Shown here: in pieces, positions 15,223 to 24,853 of the stretch
Numbering within the stretch: the stretch's first letter is position 1
Layout: every line of letters starts with the position of its first letter
Origin: an uncultured Clostridia bacterium
Lineage (GTDB): Bacteria; Bacillota; Clostridia; TANB77; CAG-508
Assembly: GCA_947628425.1 (NCBI GenBank)
Contig: CANQZV010000003.1
Location: forward strand, 1 to 41,665
Reading direction: 5' to 3'
Length of the DNA stretch: 41,665 nucleotides
Program-made: the position numbers and the translations under genes
Notes under the pieces: model-generated
Told to the model about the DNA's origin: nothing
The model's input: only the letters and a program-made list of their open reading frames with translations
Databases searched by the model: none

Positions 15223-16989
15223 ATGAATGTTTATAGAACGCATAATTGTGGAGAATTAACAAAACAAGATGTTGGAAAATCTGTTAAAATTGCAGGATGG
15301 GTACAAGTTATTAGAGATTTAGGAGGACTGCTTTTTATTGACTTAAGAGATCAATATGGTATTACTCAAGCTGTTGTTACTGTAGAAAGTAACTTACTTG
15401 AAATGGCTTCTAAAATTCCTAACGAATCTACTATTTCTGTTGAGGGAATTGTTAAATTAAGAGATGAAGAGACTATTAATAAAAATATTGTAACAGGAGA
15501 AGTAGAAGTTGTTGCAGAAAAAATTGAAATATTAGGAAAAAGATTGAAAAATTTACCTTTTGAAATTAATTCAGATAAAGAGGTAAGAGAAGATTTAAGA
15601 TTACAATACAGATTTTTAGATTTAAGAAATGAAAAATTAAAAAATAATATTTTATATAGAGCAAAAATATTACAATTTTTAAGAAATCAAATGATAGAAA
15701 AAGGATTTACAGAAGTTCAAACACCAGTACTTACTAGTTCATCACCAGAAGGAGCTAGAGATTACTTAGTACCAAGTAGAGTTCATCCAGGAAAATTTTA
15801 TGCACTACCACAAGCTCCTCAACAATTTAAACAATTATTAATGATATCTGGAATTGATAAATATTTTCAAATAGCACCATGTTTTAGAGACGAAGATGCA
15901 AGAGCAGATAGAGCACCAGGAGAATTTTATCAATTAGATATGGAAATGGCTTTTGCAACACAAGAAGATGTTTTTGAAGTTATGGAAAAAGTAATGTATA
16001 ATACTTTCAAAGAATTTGGAGGAAAGAAAGTAGCTGAATATCCTTTTCCAAGAATTGCATATAAAGATGCAATGTTAAAGTATGGTAGTGATAAGCCAGA
16101 TTTAAGAAACCCACTTATTATACAAGATGTAACGGACATATTCCAAAATATAGAATTTAACGCTTTTAAAGGAAAAACTGTAAGAACAATCACAGTTCAA
16201 AATGTGCAAGATGTACCAAGAAAGTTTTATGATGGAATGACTAATTTTGCTATAGAAGAATGTGGTGCGAAGGGTCTAGCATGGTTAAAAGTATTAGAAG
16301 ATAGAAGCTTACAGGGCCCAATTGCAAAATTTATTGATGATGATGCAAGAGAAAAAATGTTAACATCAACAAATACAAATCCAGGAGATGCAATTTTCTT
16401 TATAGCAGAACAACCAGGTATAGTAGAAAACTTGGCGGGAAAAATAAGAGAAGAATTGGGAATACGTCTAGATTTGATTGAAAAAGATGTATATAAATTC
16501 TGTTGGATTGTAGATTTTCCTATGTATGAATTAAATGAAGAAGGAAAATTAGATTTTTGCCATAATCCATTTTCAATGCCACAAGGTGGAATGGATGATT
16601 TATTAAATAAGAATCCACTAGATATTTTAGCATATCAGTATGATATTGTATGTAATGGTATAGAACTTTCTTCAGGAGCTGTTAGAAATCATAATCCAGA
16701 AATTATGGTAAAAGCATTTAATATTGCAGGATATGATAAAACAACAATTGAAAATAAATTTCCAGCATTATTTAATGCCTTCCATTATGGAGCACCACCA
16801 CATGCAGGAATTGCACCAGGTATAGATAGAATGATAATGTTGATGCAAGATGAACCAAGTATAAGAGAAGTAATTGCATTCCCAATGAATAGTAAAGCAC
16901 AAGATTTAATGATGGGAGCTCCAGGAGAAGTAACAGAAGAACAATTAAGAGATGTACACATAAAGATAAGAGAAAGTAAAAATAAATAA
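15223..16989 (+). CDS. aspS: Aspartate--tRNA ligase
   Basis: A 588-residue class II synthetase of bacterial type. An N-terminal OB-fold anticodon-binding domain comes first (to about 110). Motif 2 is FRDEDARADRAPGEFYQLDMEM, interrupted by the bacterial GAD insertion (about 280-420). Motif 3 is GIAPGIDRMIMLM near the C-terminus. It charges tRNA-Asp, and in organisms without AsnRS also tRNA-Asn; which applies here is not visible. Its own promoter and a terminator make it a single-gene unit. Confidence 0.97.
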   Translation: MNVYRTHNCGELTKQDVGKSVKIAGWVQVIRDLGGLLFIDLRDQYGITQAVVTVESNLLEMASKIPNESTISVEGIVKLRDEETINKNIVTGEVEVVAEKIEILGKRLKNLPFEINSDKEVREDLRLQYRFLDLRNEKLKNNILYRAKILQFLRNQMIEKGFTEVQTPVLTSSSPEGARDYLVPSRVHPGKFYALPQAPQQFKQLLMISGIDKYFQIAPCFRDEDARADRAPGEFYQLDMEMAFATQEDVFEVMEKVMYNTFKEFGGKKVAEYPFPRIAYKDAMLKYGSDKPDLRNPLIIQDVTDIFQNIEFNAFKGKTVRTITVQNVQDVPRKFYDGMTNFAIEECGAKGLAWLKVLEDRSLQGPIAKFIDDDAREKMLTSTNTNPGDAIFFIAEQPGIVENLAGKIREELGIRLDLIEKDVYKFCWIVDFPMYELNEEGKLDFCHNPFSMPQGGMDDLLNKNPLDILAYQYDIVCNGIELSSGAVRNHNPEIMVKAFNIAGYDKTTIENKFPALFNAFHYGAPPHAGIAPGIDRMIMLMQDEPSIREVIAFPMNSKAQDLMMGAPGEVTEEQLRDVHIKIRESKNK

Positions 16990-17008
16990 TTATATATATT
17001 ATAAATTA

Positions 17009-17092
17009 AATAGACTGTACTAGAATATAAAATGAAAAATAAATAACCATTTTTGGGCATTTATTATGTTATTCTAGGATAGTCTATTTTTT
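17009..17092 (+). terminator. Long-armed terminator after aspS
   Basis: AATAGACT..CTAGAATA pairs with TATTCTAG..AGTCTATT around a long AT-rich loop (about 45 bases) and runs into T6. The loop is unusually large for a simple terminator. Confidence 0.7.
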
Positions 17093-17198
17093 ATATAAAT
17101 ATATTTAGATTAGAAATTTATTACAATTAAATTACAAATATTGATAAATATATAACAATATGATATATATAAAATATTATAGGAAGAAAGAGGATAAA

Positions 17199-18500
17199 AT
17201 GTCGGTTATTAAAAAAACAAAAGAGGAAATAAATTCAATTAAAAAAAAGAATGTTGCAAGAAGAAAAAATGCAATTTTATATCCAATTTATAAAGTTTTT
17301 GCATGGGATTTACTATGTTATTATTCTATTGAATATTTATTTTTAACAATTACAAAAGGAATAACTCCTAGCCAAGTTCTTACTGTAACTGCCGCATATA
17401 CAATATCTAAAGCTCTTTTACAAATTCCCGCTGTTATTATTTCAGAATATCTGGGTAAAAGAAAAAGTATGATTTTGGGTAATTTTCTTGTATTGTTACA
17501 TATTTTATTATTAATTTTTGCACCTAATATATTTATAATATATTTTGCTGAATCTTTTGCAGCAGTTGGATATAATATAAAAGATATATGTGATAGTAAT
17601 TTACTATATGATTCTGTTGCTACAAAAGGTGGAGATGGTTTATATAGTAAATTAGAGAGTAGAGGTGGAAGTGGTTATTACGTATTAGATGCTATACTTT
17701 CTTTAATGGCAGGTTATTTATTTGTAATAAATAATTATATTCCAATGATTATTTGTGCAATATGTTTACTTATTTCTTTAATTATTGCATTTAGATTAAA
17801 GGAAATTTATTCTATTAAAAAAAGGAAGAACATTGGTGAATTTATTATTAAATATAAAACAGACCTTATTACATCATTGAAGTTTATAAAAAAATCTAAA
17901 AGAATGAAAGCATATGTTTTATTTGGAGCATTATTCTATGCAATTATAAAAATATTTGACAAATATAAAAGTAGTTTATTAATTGATGTTGGAATATCAT
18001 CTGAACAATATTCAATTATTATAGCAGTACTTAGTTTAATTGCTGGAGTTTCAGTTTCATTTGCAAAAAATATTCAACATAAATTTAAAAACAAAACTTT
18101 AACTTATATATCAATAACTTATATATTATCTATACTATTTTCAGGTGTAATTGCATTAAATCTAACAAATAATGTAGCAATACCATTTATACTTGCTTTA
18201 TATGTTATCTCAAGAATATGTGATTCTCAATGGTATATAGTTAAAGGAAAATATTTAAAGAATTTTACAAAACCTAATACAAGAGCTAAAATTACATTTA
18301 CATTTGAAGCTATTTCTTCATTATCTTGTGGATTAGCGTCAATACTTGGAGCCATGATATTAGAAATTACAGATATTAATCATGCAATTATAATAGTAGC
18401 ATTAACTGGATTAGCTTTAATGATTATTGTACTTGATTATATGAAAAGTAGATTTGGTTTAAAACCTAAACAATATGAAAAAGCAGATATAGAATTTTAA
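17199..18500 (+). CDS. MFS transporter
   Basis: A 433-residue membrane protein with about 12 hydrophobic helices. It has a major-facilitator layout: helices 1-6, a basic central loop (RLKEIYSIKKRKNIGEF), then helices 7-12. A PAVIISEYLGKRKSMILGN segment matches the loop 2-3 signature of the family. The substrate is not evident. The ATG at 17199 is chosen over the upstream ATG at 17160 because AAAGAGG lies just before it and the extra residues are not hydrophobic-family-like. Confidence 0.75.
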   Translation: MSVIKKTKEEINSIKKKNVARRKNAILYPIYKVFAWDLLCYYSIEYLFLTITKGITPSQVLTVTAAYTISKALLQIPAVIISEYLGKRKSMILGNFLVLLHILLLIFAPNIFIIYFAESFAAVGYNIKDICDSNLLYDSVATKGGDGLYSKLESRGGSGYYVLDAILSLMAGYLFVINNYIPMIICAICLLISLIIAFRLKEIYSIKKRKNIGEFIIKYKTDLITSLKFIKKSKRMKAYVLFGALFYAIIKIFDKYKSSLLIDVGISSEQYSIIIAVLSLIAGVSVSFAKNIQHKFKNKTLTYISITYILSILFSGVIALNLTNNVAIPFILALYVISRICDSQWYIVKGKYLKNFTKPNTRAKITFTFEAISSLSCGLASILGAMILEITDINHAIIIVALTGLALMIIVLDYMKSRFGLKPKQYEKADIEF

Positions 18501-18507
18501 TATTACC

Positions 18508-18550
18508 AAAAAATCACTTTAAGAATATATTATTCTGAGGTGATTTTTTT
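18508..18550 (+). terminator. Terminator-like hairpin covering the next gene's ribosome binding site
   Basis: AAAAAATCACTTTAAGAATA pairs, with small mismatches, with TATTCTGAGGTGATTTTTT. The right arm holds the GAGGTGA Shine-Dalgarno and runs into the TTG start of the amidase gene. It looks like an intrinsic terminator of the MFS gene and would also hide the next ribosome binding site. Confidence 0.7.
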
Positions 18551-19037
18551 GAAAGAGATATTATACAATAGAGATATGGCGGTAACGTATGCAAGAAAAT
18601 GGGCTTATAAAAGAAATCCTAAATATTACAATTTTGATAATATAGGTGGAGATTGCACTTCATTTGTTTCACAATGTATATATGCTGGCAGCAAAATAAT
18701 GAATTATAAAAAACATGTTGGGTGGTACTATAACTCCGTAAATGATAGAAGTCCTTCTTGGAGTGGAGTAGAATATTTATATGATTTTTTAACCACTAAT
18801 CAAAGTGTTGGACCAAGTGCAAAAGTAACAGATATAAGTAATATGGAAATAGGAGATATAGTTCAATTAAAGTTTAGTAATATGAGTAATTTTTCACATA
18901 GTTTATTAGTAGTAGATAAAATAAATAGTGAAATTTATGTAGCTACTCATACAGATGATTCATACAATAGAAATCTATCAAGTTACACTTATGAAGGAAT
19001 TAGATTTTTACATATAAATAAAGTTTTAACTTGGTAA
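18549..19037 (+). CDS. Amidase_6-domain protein
   Basis: A 162-residue protein consisting of one putative amidase domain (Pfam Amidase_6 type). Family features are YNRDMAVTYARKWAYKRNP, GGDCTSFVSQC with the presumed catalytic Cys36, and SHSLLVVDKI with a likely catalytic His. Such domains are thought to cleave amide bonds in peptidoglycan or related substrates. No signal peptide is visible, so it may act inside the cell or forespore. The TTG at 18549 has GAGGTGA six bases upstream; an alternative GTG at 18540 lies inside that site. Confidence 0.75.
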   Translation: MKEILYNRDMAVTYARKWAYKRNPKYYNFDNIGGDCTSFVSQCIYAGSKIMNYKKHVGWYYNSVNDRSPSWSGVEYLYDFLTTNQSVGPSAKVTDISNMEIGDIVQLKFSNMSNFSHSLLVVDKINSEIYVATHTDDSYNRNLSSYTYEGIRFLHINKVLTW

Positions 19038-19159
19038 TATTAGAAAAATGTTAAGTTTATATATTATTTAGGTTTACTTTTTTAAAGTTGCAAATTCGAA
19101 TCGAGAAGAAAAAAGTGTGCTTAGTAAATTTGTTCTATAATATTTTTTTATAAAAATTC

Positions 19160-19188
19160 TTGAAATATTATTATATTACTGATAGAAT
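19160..19188 (+). promoter_or_regulatory. Promoter of the CmpB-like gene
   Basis: TTGAAA (19160-19165), a 17-base spacer and TAGAAT (19183-19188), 26 bases before the gene start. Confidence 0.6.
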
Positions 19189-19213
19189 TATATAATAAAT
19201 TCAAGAAGAAAGC

Positions 19214-20017
19214 GTGAAATACATGAATAGTAATAAAAAAAGTCTAAAAATATTTGGAATAACAATTTGGAGAATATGTGCTTATCTTATTATTTATAGT
19301 GTAATAGGTTTTATTATAGAAACATTATATGCTATACTTCTATACAATGTACTAGAGAGTCGAAAAAGTTTTCTATATGGACCATTTTGTGCAATTTACG
19401 GAATTGGTGCAACATTAATGATTTTATTTATAAAAAAATATTTTAATAAAAATAATTATACTTTATTTTTAGGAGGTTTTGTTATTGGCTCTATAGTTGA
19501 ATATACAATTAACTACTTAGGAGAATTAACAACAAGTGTAAAATGGTGGGATTATTCAAACCAATTTTTAAATATAAATGGAAGAATATGTTTATTATAT
19601 TCTTTTTTATGGGGAATATTATCAATTTTTATTATTAAATTTTTTAATCCTAAAATAGACAAATTTCTGAATTGGCTGAAACAAAAGTTTAATCCAAAAT
19701 TATCAAAATTAATAATTATTTTTAGTATTATATTTTTGTTAATAGACTATATTATAACAGGAGTTGCAATTAGCTTATGCCTATTAAGAAAATCTGTAGA
19801 AAATAATTTAAACATAAAGAACAAAGAAAAAGCTCAAAAATTGTATAGCTATATATATAATAATGAAAAATTAAGCGATTTTATCAATTATTTTTGGAAT
19901 GATAATAAAATGCTGATTACATTTCCTAATTTAAATATATTATTACAAGATGGTACGATAGTTTATATAAAAAATTTAACGCCAAATGTTAAAACTTATT
20001 ATTACAAATTTAAATAG
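19214..20017 (+). CDS. Putative ABC transporter permease, CmpB-like membrane protein
   Basis: A 267-residue membrane protein with five or six helices. The blocks IGFIIETLYAILL, SFLYGPFCAIYGIGA, GSIVEYTINYL and WWDYSNQFLNINGRICLLYSFLWG are the hallmark of the family annotated as putative ABC transporter permease (CmpB/DUF1113 type). No ATPase partner is nearby and the function is unknown. GTG at 19214 or ATG at 19223 can serve as start; both have weak purine-rich sites upstream. dtd starts 19 bases after the stop. Confidence 0.75.
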   Translation: MKYMNSNKKSLKIFGITIWRICAYLIIYSVIGFIIETLYAILLYNVLESRKSFLYGPFCAIYGIGATLMILFIKKYFNKNNYTLFLGGFVIGSIVEYTINYLGELTTSVKWWDYSNQFLNINGRICLLYSFLWGILSIFIIKFFNPKIDKFLNWLKQKFNPKLSKLIIIFSIIFLLIDYIITGVAISLCLLRKSVENNLNIKNKEKAQKLYSYIYNNEKLSDFINYFWNDNKMLITFPNLNILLQDGTIVYIKNLTPNVKTYYYKFK

Positions 20018-20036
20018 AAAGTATGGTATAACAATA

Positions 20037-20477
20037 ATGAGAATTTTAATTCAAAGAGTATCAAAGGCATCAGTAAAAGTTGAAGAAAAAGTAGTTGGAA
20101 ATATAAAAAAAGGATTATTAGTTTTTTTAGGTATAACACATGAAGATGAAAAGGAAGATGTAGATTATTTAGTTAAAAAACTATGCAATTTAAGAATATT
20201 TAAAGATGAAAATAATAAGATGAATTTATCTATAAAAAACATAGAAGGAGAACTATTAATTGTATCACAATTTACACTATATGCTGATAGTAGTTCAGGA
20301 AATAGACCTAATTTTATATTAGCTGCAAATGCAAATAAAGCAGAAAATTTATATGAATATTTTATAAAAAAGTGCAAACAAAATAATATTAATACTGAAA
20401 CTGGAATATTTGGAGCTTCTATGCAAGTAGAGTTAATAAATGATGGTCCTGTAACAATATTATTAGAAAGTAAATAA
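20037..20477 (+). CDS. dtd: D-aminoacyl-tRNA deacylase
   Basis: A 146-residue enzyme of normal length that hydrolyses D-aminoacyl-tRNA and mischarged glycyl-tRNA-Ala. The N-terminal MRILIQRVSKASV, the SQFTLYAD substrate motif, the GNRPNF segment and the NDGPVTILLES C-terminal motif (Gly-Pro gating pair) are all present. The ATG at 20037 gives the canonical N-terminus; the frame extends upstream but would add 17 non-homologous residues. Confidence 0.95.
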   Translation: MRILIQRVSKASVKVEEKVVGNIKKGLLVFLGITHEDEKEDVDYLVKKLCNLRIFKDENNKMNLSIKNIEGELLIVSQFTLYADSSSGNRPNFILAANANKAENLYEYFIKKCKQNNINTETGIFGASMQVELINDGPVTILLESK

Positions 20478-20580
20478 ATTTTATTAAAATAAAAATGTAA
20501 TAAATTTAAAAAAATAATACACAATTAATATAAAGTATGATAAAATAAAAAAAATTATAAGAATGGGAAAGGAAACAAAA

Positions 20581-21288
20581 ATGAGTAATATAAAATATAA
20601 AAGAGTGTTATTAAAGTTAAGTGGAGAAGCATTAGCTGGAGAAAATGGTACAGGAATTAATACACAAGTAGTTGGAAATATTTGTGACCAAGTAAAAGAA
20701 CTAATTAATTTAGATGTAGAGGTTTCAATTGTTGTTGGTGGTGGAAATTTTTGGAGAGGAATATATGGTCCTAATATGGAAAGAACAACATCAGATTATA
20801 TGGGAATGCTTGCCACTGCAATGAATGGATTAGCATTACAAGATGCATTGGAAAAAAGAGGAATATATACAAGACTTCAAACAGCAATTGAAATGAGAGA
20901 AATTGCAGAGCCTTATATTAAAAGAAAAGCATTAAAACATTTAAGTAAAAAAAGAGTTGTTATATTTGCATGTGGAACAGGAAACCCATATTTTACCACA
21001 GATACAGCCGCAGCATTAAGAGCAGCAGAAACAGAGGCAGATATTATCTTATTAGGAAAAACAATTGATGGTGTATATAGTGCAGATCCTAAAAAAGATA
21101 AAAATGCAAAAAAATTTGAAAAAATAACTTATTTAGATGTTTTAAATAAAGATTTAAAAGTTATGGATTCAACTGCAACGGCGCTTTGTAAAGATAATAA
21201 TATACCAATTATGGTTTTTGCAATTGCACAGCCAGAAAATATGGTAAAGGCTGTTAAAGGAGAAAATGTTGGTACTATTGTTAAGTAA
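20581..21288 (+). CDS. pyrH: UMP kinase
   Basis: A 235-residue amino-acid-kinase-fold enzyme that makes UDP from UMP in pyrimidine synthesis. It shows [47 protein letters not shown] and the [17 protein letters not shown] block. The ATG at 20581 follows GGGAAAGGA; an in-frame ATG at 20563 lies before that site and is rejected. frr follows directly, as in most bacteria, but tsf and rpsB are not upstream. Confidence 0.96.
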   Translation: MSNIKYKRVLLKLSGEALAGENGTGINTQVVGNICDQVKELINLDVEVSIVVGGGNFWRGIYGPNMERTTSDYMGMLATAMNGLALQDALEKRGIYTRLQTAIEMREIAEPYIKRKALKHLSKKRVVIFACGTGNPYFTTDTAAALRAAETEADIILLGKTIDGVYSADPKKDKNAKKFEKITYLDVLNKDLKVMDSTATALCKDNNIPIMVFAIAQPENMVKAVKGENVGTIVK

Positions 21289-21325
21289 ATATTAAAAAAA
21301 TTAAAATAAGAAAGGAAAATTTAAA

Positions 21326-21874
21326 ATGGATTTTAGTGAGTTAGAAAGTAAAATGAATAAAACAATATCAGTTCTTAAGGAAAATTTATCTGAGATAAGG
21401 GCAGGAAGAGCTAATCCTGCTATATTAAATAAAATAACAGTAGAATATTATGGAACACCTACACCTATTAATCAAGTTGCTGGAATTTCTGTACCTGAAG
21501 CGAGATTAATTGTTATTCAGCCTTGGGATGCAAGTATTTTAAAGGATATTGAAAAAGCGATTCTTGCATCTGATATAGGAATTAATCCAAATAATGATGG
21601 TAGAATAATAAGATTAGTATTTCCTGAATTAACAGAGGAAAGAAGAAAGGAACTAGTAAAAGACATTAAAAAAATGGCAGAAGAATCTAAAGTTTCTGTT
21701 CGTGCGATTAGAAGAGATGGTATAGATAAAGCAAAGATAATGCAAAAAAACTCAGAGATAACAGAAGATGACTTAAGAACTGCAGAAGAAACAATTCAAA
21801 AATTAACAGACAAAAAGATAGAAGAAATAGATAAAATTATAGAAGATAAAGAAAAAGAAATATTAACAGTATAG
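21326..21874 (+). CDS. frr: Ribosome recycling factor
   Basis: A 182-residue L-shaped tRNA mimic that, with EF-G, splits post-termination ribosomes. It shows [46 protein letters not shown] and the SVRAIRRDG block typical of the family. AAGGAAA precedes the start; it lies 37 bases after pyrH. Confidence 0.97.
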   Translation: MDFSELESKMNKTISVLKENLSEIRAGRANPAILNKITVEYYGTPTPINQVAGISVPEARLIVIQPWDASILKDIEKAILASDIGINPNNDGRIIRLVFPELTEERRKELVKDIKKMAEESKVSVRAIRRDGIDKAKIMQKNSEITEDDLRTAEETIQKLTDKKIEEIDKIIEDKEKEILTV

Positions 21875-22004
21875 TAAATAAATTGTAATTTATAAATCAT
21901 ATGTTTGAAGCTAGAAGTTGAAACTTAGGGTAATTTATATTGTACTATTTTCATACTTTTAATTTCTAATATATACATAAAAATAAATAAAAAGGAATGT
22001 AGAT

Positions 22005-22715
22005 ATGGAAAACAAAGTTAATTTACCAACACATATAGCTATTATTATGGATGGAAACAGAAGATGGGCAAGAAAAAATAATTTAGACGTTAGACTGGGA
22101 CATAAAAAGGGTGCAGAAACATTAGAAAATATTGTTAAATATTGCAATAAAATAGGTATAAAGTATTTAACAGTATATGCATTTTCAACAGAAAATTGGA
22201 AACGTAGTAAAGAAGAAGTGGGAGCATTAATGTTACTTTTACAAAATTATCTAGATGATTTTGCTAAAAAAGCAGACACAGAGAATATTAAAATTAATAT
22301 GATTGGAAGTAAAGATAATTTATCAAAAGGATTATTAAAAAGTATAGATAATGCAATTGAAAAAACAAAAAATAATACAGGAATTAATTTTAATGTGGCT
22401 TTTAATTATGGTGGAAGAGATGAAATTGTTTATGCTGTAAAATCAATAGCACAAAAAATTAAGGAAAATAAAATACAAATTCAAGACATAAATGAAGATT
22501 TAATATCAAGCAATTTATATACAAATAAAATACCTGATCCAGACCTAATGATTAGAACTAGTGGAGAGATTAGACTTAGTAATTTTTTACCATGGCAATT
22601 GGTATATTCTGAATTTTATTTTGTGGAAAAATTATGGCCAGATTTTACAAATGAAGATATTGATAAAGCAATAGAAGAGTATGAAAAAAGATGTAGAAAA
22701 TTCGGAGGAAAGTAG
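22005..22715 (+). CDS. uppS: Undecaprenyl diphosphate synthase (cis-prenyltransferase)
   Basis: A 236-residue enzyme that makes the C55 lipid carrier of cell-wall synthesis. The catalytic Asp16 is in HIAIIMDGNRRWAR; later blocks are YLTVYAFSTENWKRS, FNYGGRDEI, PDPDLMIRTSGE and LSNFLPWQLVYSEF. All diagnostic residues are present. A ribosome binding site AAAAGGA precedes the ATG, and cdsA starts 13 bases after the stop. Confidence 0.96.
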   Translation: MENKVNLPTHIAIIMDGNRRWARKNNLDVRLGHKKGAETLENIVKYCNKIGIKYLTVYAFSTENWKRSKEEVGALMLLLQNYLDDFAKKADTENIKINMIGSKDNLSKGLLKSIDNAIEKTKNNTGINFNVAFNYGGRDEIVYAVKSIAQKIKENKIQIQDINEDLISSNLYTNKIPDPDLMIRTSGEIRLSNFLPWQLVYSEFYFVEKLWPDFTNEDIDKAIEEYEKRCRKFGGK

Positions 22716-22728
22716 AAAGGTAAAAAAT

Positions 22729-23532
22729 ATGGATATTAAAAGAATTACTTCAGCTTTATTAGGATTACCAATGGTAATTGTAGTACTTTTATTAGGAAAT
22801 AAATATATAATTGATATAGCAATATCTGTTATTGCAATAATTGCTTTACATGAATATTTTAATGCTTTTAGCAAATACAAACCTGTAAAGTGGCTAGGAT
22901 ATTTAATAGCATTATCAATATGTTTTATACATATTTTTCCAACAGATATTTTATTTAAAATAATTAGTTTGAGTATACCAATTATAATTACTATTTTATT
23001 TATTCAATTAATAATAAAAGATTTGAAAATAAGTATTATTGATGTAGAAATAACATTTTTTGGTATAGTATACATAGTTTTATTTATTATGTTTATTCCA
23101 TTAATTGCAGGAAGTGAAAATGGAAAAATTCTAATATGGTATACACTTACTTCCGCATGGGGAACAGATATATTTGCATATTTAATTGGTCATAGATATG
23201 GAAAACATAAATTTAGCAAAATTAGTCCTAATAAATCTATAGAAGGATGTATAGCTGGAATATTAGGTTCAATATTATTAACAATATTATATACATATTG
23301 TATACAAAAATTTTTAAATATTTATATTATTTCATATAATTATGCAATATTTATGTCTATAGTTTTAAGTATAATAGGTCAATTTGGAGACTTTGCTGCA
23401 TCTAGTATAAAAAGGTTTGTTGAGATTAAAGATTTTAGTAATTTAATTCCAGGACATGGAGGATTATTAGATAGAATTGATAGTTTAATATTTATTGCAC
23501 CGTTTGCATATTTATTATTAATAATACTTTAA
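22729..23532 (+). CDS. cdsA: Phosphatidate cytidylyltransferase
   Basis: A 267-residue membrane enzyme that makes CDP-diacylglycerol from phosphatidate and CTP for phospholipid synthesis. It has about seven helices, and the C-terminal signature S-x2-KRFxEIKDFSNLIPGHGGLLDRIDSL. The block SAWGTDIFAYLIGHRYGKHKFSKISPNKSIEG is also typical. The ATG at 22729 with AAAGG upstream is preferred; an in-frame ATG at 22681 lies inside uppS. rseP follows directly. Confidence 0.95.
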   Translation: MDIKRITSALLGLPMVIVVLLLGNKYIIDIAISVIAIIALHEYFNAFSKYKPVKWLGYLIALSICFIHIFPTDILFKIISLSIPIIITILFIQLIIKDLKISIIDVEITFFGIVYIVLFIMFIPLIAGSENGKILIWYTLTSAWGTDIFAYLIGHRYGKHKFSKISPNKSIEGCIAGILGSILLTILYTYCIQKFLNIYIISYNYAIFMSIVLSIIGQFGDFAASSIKRFVEIKDFSNLIPGHGGLLDRIDSLIFIAPFAYLLLIIL

Positions 23533-23551
23533 AATTAATGGAGGAAAATAA

Positions 23552-24817
23552 TTGCTTAGTATTTTAATAAATGCGTTAAAGATAATATTTTTATTAGGTT
23601 TTTTAGTTTTTATTCATGAAGGTGGGCATTTTTGTATAGCAAAACTTTGCAAAGTTCGTGTAAATGAATTCGCAATAGGTTTTGGACCAACATTATTTAG
23701 TAAAATTAAAGGAGATACAAAGTATGCTCTTCACCTTATTCCATTTGGAGGTTTTGTAAGTTTAGAAGGTGAAGAAGAACACTCAGATATAGATGGTTCT
23801 TTTAGTAATGTTAGCATTCCTAAAAAAATTGCAATTGTATTAGCAGGAGGAACCGTAAATATTGTATTTGGACTAATGGTTTATTTTATTTTACTTACAT
23901 CTTCAGGAAATTTTTCAACAAATATTGTAGATTATGCAATTGATGGTTATTCAGCGAAAACTGCTGGAATTATTTCTGGAGATAAAATAGTAGAAATTAA
24001 TAATAAAAAAGTAAGAAATAACACAGATATAAATAAATATTTAAACAATTACAGTCCTGAAACAGAATTAACATTAAAAGTGAAAAGAAATAATGAAATA
24101 ATAGAAACTAATGTAAAACCAGTTAATATAGTGTCAAAAGATATAGGAATTTATTTTACTAATACAAAAGATTTACTACCTAAAATAGCAGTAATAGAAA
24201 ATAATTCTCCAGCACAAATTGCAGGAATAAAAGAAAATGATATAATAATTAGTGTAAATAATAATTCAGTAGAAAATGATTTATACAAAGCAATTAATTT
24301 AATACAAAATTCAACAACAGAAACGATTAATTTATCAATAGAAAGAAATGGAGAAATACTGGAATTTAATGTTGTACCTAAAATGATTAATAATTATTAT
24401 TTGGGAGTTGTTTTTCAAACTTCAGGTAATAACTTATTTAGTAACTTATATTATGCTATGCTTGATACAGAAGATTTTATAACATCTATATTTTCAAATT
24501 TAAAAGAATTATTCACTGGAAAAGTTAATGCTAATCAAATGGTTGGAATTGTTGGTATATCTGATATTGTAGTTAATACATCTGGTATATATGAATATAT
24601 ATATATTATTGCTTTAATATCTTTATCATTAGGTATTACAAATTTATTACCATTTCCACCTTTGGACGGAGGAAAAGTAGTTATTTATTTAATAGAGGCA
24701 ATTAGAAAAAAACCAATGAAAGAAAATTTTGAAATACAACTACAAATGATTGGATTTGCATTTTTAATTATTTTATCAATTTATGTAACATATAATGATA
24801 TTTTAAGAATTATTTAA
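23552..24817 (+). CDS. rseP: RIP metalloprotease RseP (site-2 protease family)
   Basis: A 421-residue intramembrane zinc protease. The HExxH motif is HEGGHF (His22-Glu23-His26) in the first transmembrane helix, and the second metal ligand is in NLLPFPPLDGGK (about residue 367). Two PDZ-like stretches lie between them (about 120-200 and 205-275), each with a G-I-x-x-x-D-x-I-x-x-I/V-N pattern. It starts at TTG 23552 behind AATGGAGG. In Clostridia dxr normally precedes and ispG follows this gene; here neither is present. Confidence 0.93.
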   Translation: MLSILINALKIIFLLGFLVFIHEGGHFCIAKLCKVRVNEFAIGFGPTLFSKIKGDTKYALHLIPFGGFVSLEGEEEHSDIDGSFSNVSIPKKIAIVLAGGTVNIVFGLMVYFILLTSSGNFSTNIVDYAIDGYSAKTAGIISGDKIVEINNKKVRNNTDINKYLNNYSPETELTLKVKRNNEIIETNVKPVNIVSKDIGIYFTNTKDLLPKIAVIENNSPAQIAGIKENDIIISVNNNSVENDLYKAINLIQNSTTETINLSIERNGEILEFNVVPKMINNYYLGVVFQTSGNNLFSNLYYAMLDTEDFITSIFSNLKELFTGKVNANQMVGIVGISDIVVNTSGIYEYIYIIALISLSLGITNLLPFPPLDGGKVVIYLIEAIRKKPMKENFEIQLQMIGFAFLIILSIYVTYNDILRII

Positions 24818-24853
24818 TTAATTGTTTATTTAAAATAAGAATTGGAGTAGAAA

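Noticed and set aside
21875..22004. Promoter upstream of uppS
   Set aside because: A TTGAAA is visible but the -10 element at a proper distance is poor, so I do not list it.
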